From assembly GCF_020685205.1 (NCBI RefSeq), contig NZ_JAJERB010000008.1, forward strand, positions 124,001 through 188,000: a stretch of 64,000 bases of DNA, in the 5' to 3' direction. Positions 49,954-56,678 of the stretch are shown here, one piece after another; position 1 is the stretch's first letter; every line of letters begins with the position of its first letter. The stretch is from Hymenobacter translucens (GTDB taxonomy: Bacteria > Bacteroidota > Bacteroidia > Cytophagales > Hymenobacteraceae). The notes below the pieces were generated by a model. That model was not told where the DNA came from. It did not search any database and was given only the letters and a program-made list of their open reading frames with translations. The translations under genes were made by a program, and so were the position numbers.

Positions 49954-51120
49954 ATGGAATATCAAGAAGAATCGGTAGAAGAATCGCGCCCCGGGCGCAA
50001 GCTCTTGTGGATTGGCGTCACCCTGGCAATTATTGCCGCGCTGGTGTTTGTTAAGATGAAGTACTTCCCCTCCCCCGGTGCCGACGCAAAAGGCGGCCGG
50101 GGTGCAGCCGGCGGTGGCGGTGGTGGCAAAGGCGGTCCGGGTGGGGCCGGAGGCCCGGGCGGCAAAGGTGGCGGGCAGAAACTGCCCGTACAGGTATATG
50201 TCGTGAAGCCAACCAATCTGTCGGACGAGGTAGCCGCGACCGGCTCGGTGCTGGCCGATGAGTCGGTGATAATCAAGAGTGAGCTGTCGGGCAAAATCAC
50301 CAGCCTCAACATCCGCGAAGGCCAGCCGGTCCGCAAGGGCCAGCTCTTGTTCAGCATCAATGCCGACGAAGCGCAGGCGGCCATCAGCAAGCAGCAGTTC
50401 AACATCAAGCTGTTCCGCGACCAGGAGCGGCGGCAGCGCACCCTGCTCGAAAAGGAATACATCAGCGCGCAGGAGTACGAGCAGGCCAACACCCAGCTCC
50501 AGACCGCCCAGTCGGACCTGCGCGCGTTGCAGGCGTCCCTGGAAAAAGCCTACGTGCGGGCCCCGTTCGACGGCGTGCTGGGCCTGACCACCGCTACGGT
50601 GGGCACCTACGTGAGCCCCGGCTACGAAATCACGACCCTCTCCCGGGTGCGGCCGGTGAAGATTGACTTTGCCGTGCCCGGCCGCTTTGCCCCGAACGTG
50701 CGCGTGGGCGACGTGGTAAGCGTGACCGACGAGACGACCAACAAGAAGTACGACGCCAAGGTCTACGCCATCGATCCGCAGATTGACCCGGTAAGCCGGA
50801 CCCAGCCGGTGCGGGCCCGCTACGCCAACACCAGCAACGAGCTGCGGCCCGGCGCCTTTGTGAAGGTAAACCTACAGCTCGGCGAATCCACCGACGCCCT
50901 GCAGGTGCCCACCGAATCGGTTATTCCCGAAGCCAGCGGCTACAGCGTGTACACGGTGAAAGGCGGCAAGATGGTCCCGAAGAAAGTGAAGATCGGTATC
51001 CGCTCCGACAAGGTTATTCAGATTACCGATGGCCTGGCCGTCGGCGACTCCGTCATCCGGACCGGCATCCTGCAAGTAAAGCCCGGCGACGCGGTTCGGG
51101 CTACGCCAATTAATAATTAG
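49954..51120 (+). CDS. RND efflux periplasmic adaptor (membrane fusion protein)
   Basis: A 388-residue adaptor linking the RND pump to the outer-membrane channel. A single N-terminal membrane helix (LLWIGVTLAIIAALVFVKM) is followed by a Gly-rich low-complexity segment at about residues 46-75 (GAAGGGGGGKGGPGGAGGPG), then the biotinyl-lipoyl-like region and alpha hairpin (SGKITSLNIREGQPVRKGQL, YISAQEYEQANTQLQTAQSD, AYVRAPFDGVLGL). The last codons, PINN-stop, lie inside the left inverted repeat that begins at about 51112, so the native C-terminus may have been altered by the insertion. First gene of the pump operon. Confidence 0.9.
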   Translation: MEYQEESVEESRPGRKLLWIGVTLAIIAALVFVKMKYFPSPGADAKGGRGAAGGGGGGKGGPGGAGGPGGKGGGQKLPVQVYVVKPTNLSDEVAATGSVLADESVIIKSELSGKITSLNIREGQPVRKGQLLFSINADEAQAAISKQQFNIKLFRDQERRQRTLLEKEYISAQEYEQANTQLQTAQSDLRALQASLEKAYVRAPFDGVLGLTTATVGTYVSPGYEITTLSRVRPVKIDFAVPGRFAPNVRVGDVVSVTDETTNKKYDAKVYAIDPQIDPVSRTQPVRARYANTSNELRPGAFVKVNLQLGESTDALQVPTESVIPEASGYSVYTVKGGKMVPKKVKIGIRSDKVIQITDGLAVGDSVIRTGILQVKPGDAVRATPINN

Positions 51121-51134
51121 TAATTAAGAATTAG
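51112..51134. repeat. AT-rich inverted repeat, left end of the four-helix cassette
   Basis: TAATTAGTAATTAAGAATTA (51114-51133). TAGTAATTAAGAATT is a perfect 15-bp inverse of AATTCTTAATTACTA at 51508-51522. The left copy contains the adaptor stop codon. Confidence 0.8.
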
Positions 51135-51150
51135 AAACTGGGCAGCGGGC

Positions 51151-51516
51151 ATGAAGGAAGAGAACATCATTCTTCAGAAAAGCTACGCTTTTGCAGTGCG
51201 CATCGTGCGGCTCAGCCAAGTTTTGGCCAGAGAGAAACAGGCATTTCAGTTGGCTGATCAGATCCGACGAAGTGGCACTTCTACTGGAGCCAATATGGAA
51301 GAAGCCGTTGGTGGTCTTTCTCGCAAGGACTTTGTTGCCAAATGCGGAATAGCCTACAAAGAAGCCCGCGAAACGCATTACTGGCTGCGCCTGCTCCGCG
51401 ATACCGATTATATCGACTCTCCCCAGGCAGCATCCCTGTTACAAGACTGTGAGGAACTCCTTAAAATTATTACCGCCATTATCCGCTCCTCCCGAAACGA
51501 GAGCAACAATTCTTAA
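51151..51516 (+). CDS. Four-helix bundle protein (23S rRNA IVP / TIGR02436 type)
   Basis: A 121-residue helical protein of the family first found in 23S rRNA intervening sequences and also related to the Avd proteins of diversity-generating retroelements. The blocks are RLSQVLAREKQAFQLADQIR, SGTSTGANMEEAVGGLSRKD and IAYKEARETHYWLRLLRDTD, as in TIGR02436. It has no catalytic motif. It sits between the adaptor and pump genes, inside inverted repeats, and has about 52% GC against about 65% in the pump genes. Its stop codon lies in the right repeat. Its role is unknown; RNA binding is often assumed for the family. Confidence 0.88.
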   Translation: MKEENIILQKSYAFAVRIVRLSQVLAREKQAFQLADQIRRSGTSTGANMEEAVGGLSRKDFVAKCGIAYKEARETHYWLRLLRDTDYIDSPQAASLLQDCEELLKIITAIIRSSRNESNNS

Positions 51517-51541
51517 TTACTAGTTCTCAATTACTAATTAA
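51508..51541. repeat. AT-rich inverted repeat, right end of the four-helix cassette
   Basis: AATTCTTAATTACTA (51508-51522) and AATTACTAATTA (51529-51540) are inverse copies of parts of the left repeat; the right end thus holds two partial units. It contains the four-helix gene stop. Confidence 0.8.
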
Positions 51542-51548
51542 AAGAAGA

Positions 51549-54500
51549 ATGAGTCTTTCCTCCACCAGCATCAACCGCCCGGTCCTCGCCATCGTGATGA
51601 GCCTTGTCATCGTGATTTTCGGCGTTATCGGCTTCCGCTACCTCAGCATTCGGGAATACCCCAGCGTGGACCCACCCATCATCACCGTGTCGGCCTCCTA
51701 TACAGGTGCCTCGGCCGACGTGATGCAGGGGCAGGTAACCGAGCCGCTCGAAGAAGCCCTCAATGGCATTGCCGGCATCAAGAACCTGACCTCGAACTCC
51801 CGGGACGGCCGCACCCAGATTACCGTGGAGTTCGACCTCGACGCCGACCTGGAAACGGCCGCCAACGACGTGCGCGACAAGGTCTCGGGGGCCCAGGGCC
51901 GCCTGCCGCGCGACATCGACCCGCCCATCGTGAGCAAGGCGAATGCCGACTCCCAGCCGATTGTAATTACCTATCTGGGCAGCAATAAGCGCACCCTGCT
52001 GGAACTGACTGACTATGCCAATAACACGCTCAAGGAACGGATTCAAACGATTCCCGGCGTGTCGGAGGTGCGGGTGTATGGGGAGCGAAAGTACTCCATG
52101 CGCCTCTGGATGGACCCGGTGAAGCTGTCGGCCCTGGGCGTGAGCCCGGTGGACGTGCAGACGGCCCTGACCCGCGAAAACGTGGAGCTGCCCAGCGGCG
52201 CCATCTCGGGCGAGGCCACCCAGCTTACCCTGCGCACGATGGGCCGACTGAGTTCGGTGAAAGACTTTAACGACCTGATTATCCGCAAGGACGCCTCGTC
52301 GCTGGTACGCCTCTCGGACATTGGGTATGCCGAGCTGTACCCGGAAAACGACCAGACCATTTTCCGCGTCAACGGTACGCCGGGCGTGGCCCTGGCCGTC
52401 ATTCCGCAGCCGGGCTCCAACCAGATCGATATTGCCGATGCCTTCAACAAGCGTCTGGAGCAGTACGGGAAAGATCTGCCGCCCGACCTGAAGCTGCGGC
52501 CTGCCATCGACAACTCCATCTTTATCCGCAAGTCCATCCAGGAGGTTGAGCACACCATCATCGAGGCGTTCGTGCTCGTGGTCATCATCATCTTCCTGTT
52601 TTTACGCGACTGGCGCTCCACTCTGATTCCGGTGGTGGCCATTCCGGTGTCGCTGGTCGGTATCTTCTTTGTGATGTACCTGCTCGACTTTTCGATTAAC
52701 GTGCTCACCCTGCTGGCCATCGTGCTGGCCATTGGCCTGGTAGTCGACGACGCCATTGTGGTGCTGGAGAACATCTACTCGCGGATTGAAAATGGCGAGG
52801 ACCCCAAAACGGCGTCCATCAAGGGCTCCGAGGAGATTCTGATGGCCGTGGTGAGTACGACGGTGGTCTTGGCGGCGGTATTCCTGCCGGTGGTGTTTCT
52901 CACGGGTATCACCGGGCGCCTGTTCCGGGAGTTTGGCATCGTGGTAGCCGGCTCGGTGCTGATTTCAGCCTTCGTGTCGCTGACGCTGACGCCGATGATG
53001 TGCTCGAAGCTGCTCAAGCGCCAGGAAACCCACAACTGGTTTTACCGCAAGACCGAGCCGTTCTTTGAGCGCCTGATCGGGGGCTACCAGAGCAGCCTGC
53101 AGAGCTTCCTGCGCAACCGCTGGATGGCCTGGCTGATGGTGGTCGGCACGGGCGTGGGAATCTGGTACTTCATGAAGGCCCTGCCCTCGGAGCTGGCCCC
53201 GGTAGAAGACCGCAGCCGGGTGAACGTAAACGCAACCGGCCCGGAAGGTGCTTCTTTTGAGTTTATGGACACGTATATGGCCCAGATTACCAAAATGGCC
53301 ATCGACTCAGCCGGCGCCGACCTGAACAGTGTGTTCACGGTAACCTCACCGGGCTTTGGCGGGGGTTCCAATTCAGGTATTGCCCGCGTGCTCCTGCTGG
53401 AAGCCGATGAGCGGGAGCGCACGCAGGACGAAGTGGCCAAAGCCGTAACCAACGGCGTGAAGCGCCTGTCGGCAGCGCGCACCTCGGTGTCGCAGGATCA
53501 GAGCATCGGGGGCGGGGGCGGCGGTGGCCTGCCCGTGCAGTTTGTCATGCAGAACCAGAGCTTTGAAAAGCTGCGCGAAGCCGTACCGAAGTTTCTGGAT
53601 GCGGCCCGCCAGGACCCGACGTTTCAGTTTGTGGACGTAAACCTGAAATTCAACAAGCCCGAGCTGCGCGTCAACATCGACCGGGAAAAGGCCCAGAGCC
53701 TGGGCGTATCGGTCCAGAGCATTTCCCAAACCCTGCAGGCCGGCCTGAGCGGGCAGCGCTTCGGCTACTTTATCCGGGAAGGCAAGCAGTACCAGGTTAT
53801 CGGACAGGTAGCCCGTGAAGACCGCAACCAGCCGCTCGACGTGCGCCAGCTGTCGGTGAAAAGCGCCACCGGGGAGCTGGTGCAGCTCGACAACGTGATT
53901 CGGCTGGCAGAAAGCAGCACGCCGCCCCAGCTGTACCGCTTCAACCGCTACAACTCGGCTACGTTCTCGGCCTCGCTGGCCCCGGGCAAAACCCTGGGCG
54001 ACGGTATTGCCGCCATGCGCGCCATTGCCGAGAAGAACCTCGACGAGACCTTTACCACCGAGCTGTCGGGCGCCTCGCGCGACTTTGAGGAAAGCTCCTC
54101 TTCCCTCCTCTTCGCCTTTGGTCTGGCCCTGGTCTTGATTTACCTGGTGCTGGCCGCCCAGTTTGAAAGCTTCCGCGACCCGGTCATCATCATGGTGACG
54201 GTACCGCTGGCGCTTTCCGGGGCATTGCTCAGCTTGTGGTACTTCAACCAGACCCTGAACCTGTTCTCCCAGATCGGCATCATCATGCTCGTCGGGCTGG
54301 TCACCAAGAACGGTATCCTCATCGTGGAGTTTGCCAACCAGCGCGTCGAGCAAGGCGCCGACTATATGACCGGCCTGATCGAAGGCGCCACGGCCCGCTT
54401 CCGCCCCATTTTGATGACGTCGCTGTGCGCCATCCTGGGCATCCTGCCCATTGCCGTTGCCACCGGCGCCGGGGCGCTTAGCCGCCGGGCCATGGGCATC

Positions 54501-54638
54501 GGCGTAGTGGGCGGATTGTTTTTCGCCACCGCCCTCACCCTGTACGTAGTGCCGGTGATGTACTCGTACTTCGCCACCGCCAAAAAACACAAGCACCGCG
54601 AGGAGAAGGATGAGCAGCAAGCCCCGGCGCTGGCGTAA
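51549..54638 (+). CDS. RND efflux transporter permease (AcrB/MexB-like)
   Basis: A 1029-residue inner-membrane pump driven by protons. Twelve helices and two large periplasmic loops are visible. Motifs include STSINRPVLAIVMSLVIVIF, the helix-4 acidic pair in LAIGLVVDDAIVVLENIYSR, SIKGSEEILMAVVSTTVVLA, and the second-half TKNGILIVEFANQRVEQGAD. The length and the hydrophobic pattern fit the HAE-1 (drug) type rather than the heavy-metal (CusA) type. A Gly-rich loop (SIGGGGGGGLPVQF) is present in the second periplasmic domain. It is the middle gene of a tripartite system with the adaptor upstream and the TolC-like gene downstream. Confidence 0.94.
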   Translation: MSLSSTSINRPVLAIVMSLVIVIFGVIGFRYLSIREYPSVDPPIITVSASYTGASADVMQGQVTEPLEEALNGIAGIKNLTSNSRDGRTQITVEFDLDADLETAANDVRDKVSGAQGRLPRDIDPPIVSKANADSQPIVITYLGSNKRTLLELTDYANNTLKERIQTIPGVSEVRVYGERKYSMRLWMDPVKLSALGVSPVDVQTALTRENVELPSGAISGEATQLTLRTMGRLSSVKDFNDLIIRKDASSLVRLSDIGYAELYPENDQTIFRVNGTPGVALAVIPQPGSNQIDIADAFNKRLEQYGKDLPPDLKLRPAIDNSIFIRKSIQEVEHTIIEAFVLVVIIIFLFLRDWRSTLIPVVAIPVSLVGIFFVMYLLDFSINVLTLLAIVLAIGLVVDDAIVVLENIYSRIENGEDPKTASIKGSEEILMAVVSTTVVLAAVFLPVVFLTGITGRLFREFGIVVAGSVLISAFVSLTLTPMMCSKLLKRQETHNWFYRKTEPFFERLIGGYQSSLQSFLRNRWMAWLMVVGTGVGIWYFMKALPSELAPVEDRSRVNVNATGPEGASFEFMDTYMAQITKMAIDSAGADLNSVFTVTSPGFGGGSNSGIARVLLLEADERERTQDEVAKAVTNGVKRLSAARTSVSQDQSIGGGGGGGLPVQFVMQNQSFEKLREAVPKFLDAARQDPTFQFVDVNLKFNKPELRVNIDREKAQSLGVSVQSISQTLQAGLSGQRFGYFIREGKQYQVIGQVAREDRNQPLDVRQLSVKSATGELVQLDNVIRLAESSTPPQLYRFNRYNSATFSASLAPGKTLGDGIAAMRAIAEKNLDETFTTELSGASRDFEESSSSLLFAFGLALVLIYLVLAAQFESFRDPVIIMVTVPLALSGALLSLWYFNQTLNLFSQIGIIMLVGLVTKNGILIVEFANQRVEQGADYMTGLIEGATARFRPILMTSLCAILGILPIAVATGAGALSRRAMGIGVVGGLFFATALTLYVVPVMYSYFATAKKHKHREEKDEQQAPALA

Positions 54639-54699
54639 GTCGAGCCCCGGTACTTGCCCTATTTCTCCCCGCAACACCCCTGTATTGGTTTCTTTTCGA

Positions 54700-56079
54700 A
54701 TGAAGATAAAATCCCTGTTTCTGGCCGGTGCGCTGGGGCTGCTCTTGGCGGCCCCGGCCTCGGCGCAGCAAAACCAGACCCGACTGCCCCAGTCGGTGGC
54801 GGCGGCCCCGCCGCTTACGCTGGAAGAGGCCGTGCGCCTGGGCCTGGAAAACAACTATGGCATCCGCCTGGCCCGCAACGATGAGCGAGTGACGGCCAAC
54901 AACGTGACCCGGGGCGCGGCCGGGCAGCTGCCGGTCGTGAACGGCAACTTCACCCGCACCTTCAACCGCAACAACCTCAACCAGCGGTTCGGGGAAAACG
55001 ACCCGCGCATCGTAAACGGGGCCACCTCCAACTTTCTCAACGGCAACGTGGCCCTCACCTGGACGGTCTTCGACGGTATGGGAATGTTTATTGCCTACGA
55101 CCGGCTCCAGACCCTGGAGCAGCGCCAGCAGCAGATTACCCGGGCCACACTCGAAGAAGCGGTGGAAGACATTACCAACGCCTATTACGCCGTGGTGCGC
55201 GAGCAGGGCAAGATCCGCTCGTTCGAGGCGGCCCTGGCCATTGGGCAGCAGCGCATCGACCTCACCCAGGCCCGCGTCGACGTGGGCGCCAGCGCCAAGG
55301 TAGAAGTTCTCACCGCCCGGGTCGACTTCAACGCCGACCGCTCGGCCTTTATTCAGCAGCAGGAAGCGTTGGCCACCGCCAAGATCAACCTGAACACCCT
55401 ACTGGGCCGCTCGCCCCGCCTCGACTTCAGCCCCGCCGACTCCATCGTGGTAGCCCGGGACCTGAACCGCGACGCCACCGTGCAGGGCATCGAGGCCCGC
55501 AACCCCCGCCTGCAGCAGGCCCGCCTCGGCGTGGAAGTTGCCACCTACGACCGGCGCCTGCTCCAGGCCGACCGCCTGCCCCAGGTGGGCCTGACGACCG
55601 GTTATGGTCTTACCCGCAACATCAACAACGCCGCTTTTGCCGGCACCGTGCTCACCCAAAGCACCAACCTCACCCGGGGCCTCAACTACGGCGTGGTGGC
55701 CTCGGTGCCCATCTTCGACGGCTTCAACCGCAAGCGCCAGGTCCAGAACGCCCGGGTGGCCGAAGAGCAAAGCCAGCTCGTGCTCGACCAGACCAAGCTT
55801 CAGCTTACGGCGGAGGCGGAGCAGGCCTATGCTCAGTACCAGAACCGCCTGCAGCTGCTGCAGCTGGAGGAAGACAACATCCTGCTGGCCCGCCAGAACG
55901 TGAATATTGCCTTTGAGCGCTACCGCCTGGGTTTGCTGACGCCCCTGGCGCTACGGGAAGCCCAGCGCACCCAGCTCGATGCCGAAAACCGCCTGCTCGA
56001 CATCCGCTTCCAGGCCAAGCAGGCCGAAATCGTGCTGCGCCGCCTGAGCGGAGCCCTGGTGCAGGAGCCGCCAAAATAA
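54700..56079 (+). CDS. TolC-family outer-membrane efflux protein
   Basis: A 459-residue channel. ATG 54700 starts a signal peptide (KSLFLAGALGLLLAAPASAQ); a longer frame to 54610 overlaps the pump and is unlikely. The two TolC repeats are visible: LTLEEAVRLGLENNYGIRLA and later QARLGVEVATYDRRLLQADR, with coiled-coil segments such as AEQAYAQYQNRLQLLQLEED and QNVNIAFERYRLGLLTPLAL. It forms the outer-membrane exit duct of the RND pump. No terminator is evident; the next promoter is at 56154. Confidence 0.92.
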   Translation: MKIKSLFLAGALGLLLAAPASAQQNQTRLPQSVAAAPPLTLEEAVRLGLENNYGIRLARNDERVTANNVTRGAAGQLPVVNGNFTRTFNRNNLNQRFGENDPRIVNGATSNFLNGNVALTWTVFDGMGMFIAYDRLQTLEQRQQQITRATLEEAVEDITNAYYAVVREQGKIRSFEAALAIGQQRIDLTQARVDVGASAKVEVLTARVDFNADRSAFIQQQEALATAKINLNTLLGRSPRLDFSPADSIVVARDLNRDATVQGIEARNPRLQQARLGVEVATYDRRLLQADRLPQVGLTTGYGLTRNINNAAFAGTVLTQSTNLTRGLNYGVVASVPIFDGFNRKRQVQNARVAEEQSQLVLDQTKLQLTAEAEQAYAQYQNRLQLLQLEEDNILLARQNVNIAFERYRLGLLTPLALREAQRTQLDAENRLLDIRFQAKQAEIVLRRLSGALVQEPPK

Positions 56080-56153
56080 CTTGCGTTTTACCGCAGAATT
56101 GCGAGATTTGGGCAGCCGATACGTCCGTCACCGGCTAGTCGGCGTACTCCTCG

Positions 56154-56161
56154 TATCTTTG
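56154..56161 (+). promoter_or_regulatory. -7 element (TATCTTTG) of the putative metal-uptake operon
   Basis: Exact TAnnTTTG match 23 bp before the GTG at 56185 and 59 bp before the GTG at 56221. It is the only good promoter motif in front of the 56185-60823 gene series. Confidence 0.5.
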
Positions 56162-56184
56162 CTAACCTGGCCTTTCCTCGCTGT

Positions 56185-56568
56185 GTGAGGCGCTGTTCTT
56201 CGGCTATTCCCCGACCCGTGTTCCACTCCCCTCTTTTCCGTCGCTACGTTTCGCTGCTGCTGCTGCTGCTGCTTGGGCGGGTGTGGGCTCCGGAGTCGAT
56301 GGTACTGCTGCTGCACGACCACGCGCACACCCAGGACGAGCCGACGCGGGCTCCTGCTGCCCCCAAAGGCAAGGCCCTGCTCACTGTCAAGCACCAGCAC
56401 TGCCACGTCGATCAGCTGTATGACGTGCCGGTACTGCCGGCCGCCCCGGTCCTCGTGCCGGTGCCGGCCGCACGGCCAGTGTTTGCCGTACGAGCCACTG
56501 CGCCCGTACCGGGTCTGCCGGTTGTCGCCGTCTTTGAGCGCGCGGGCCGGGGGCCGCCCAGCGCCTAG
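56185..56568 (+). CDS. Histidine-rich small exported protein
   Basis: A 127-residue protein (GTG 56185; GTG 56221, 115 residues, is an alternative start). A hydrophobic stretch (RRYVSLLLLLLLGRVWA) acts as signal peptide or anchor. Two His/acid clusters follow, LLHDHAHTQDE and KHQHCHVDQLYD, which suit metal binding. The C-terminus is Pro/Val/Ala-rich. No catalytic motif. Its position directly before a TonB receptor, a lipoprotein and a WD40 gene suggests a metal-uptake unit. Its frame is open and translated-looking, but the start is unproven. Confidence 0.55.
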   Translation: MRRCSSAIPRPVFHSPLFRRYVSLLLLLLLGRVWAPESMVLLLHDHAHTQDEPTRAPAAPKGKALLTVKHQHCHVDQLYDVPVLPAAPVLVPVPAARPVFAVRATAPVPGLPVVAVFERAGRGPPSA

Positions 56569-56636
56569 CCCCTCGTGGCACGGTGGGCTGGGCTTCTGAC
56601 GAGCTGCGCTAACCAGCGCAGCCCTGCGTCACCAGT

Positions 56637-56659
56637 GGGGTGAAGTGCCACTTCACCCC
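56637..56659. promoter_or_regulatory. Perfect palindrome before the TonB receptor start
   Basis: GGGGTGAAGTG (56637-56647), one C, then CACTTCACCCC (56649-56659). It lies 20 bp upstream of ATG 56679 and could be an operator, an RNA hairpin at the translation start, or part of a repeat. The following LSLSHWERG-encoding stretch is a repeat-like sequence. Confidence 0.4.
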
Positions 56660-56678
56660 GCGGCTCCTTTTCCTATTC

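Noticed and set aside
49954..50180. CRISPR-like short repeat array in the adaptor gene
   Set aside because: It is a Gly-rich coding stretch (GGxGG codons) in frame with the adaptor protein, with no spacers.
51151..51516. A diversity-generating retroelement (four-helix protein as Avd)
   Set aside because: No reverse transcriptase, template repeat or variable repeat is nearby; the gene fits the stand-alone TIGR02436 type.
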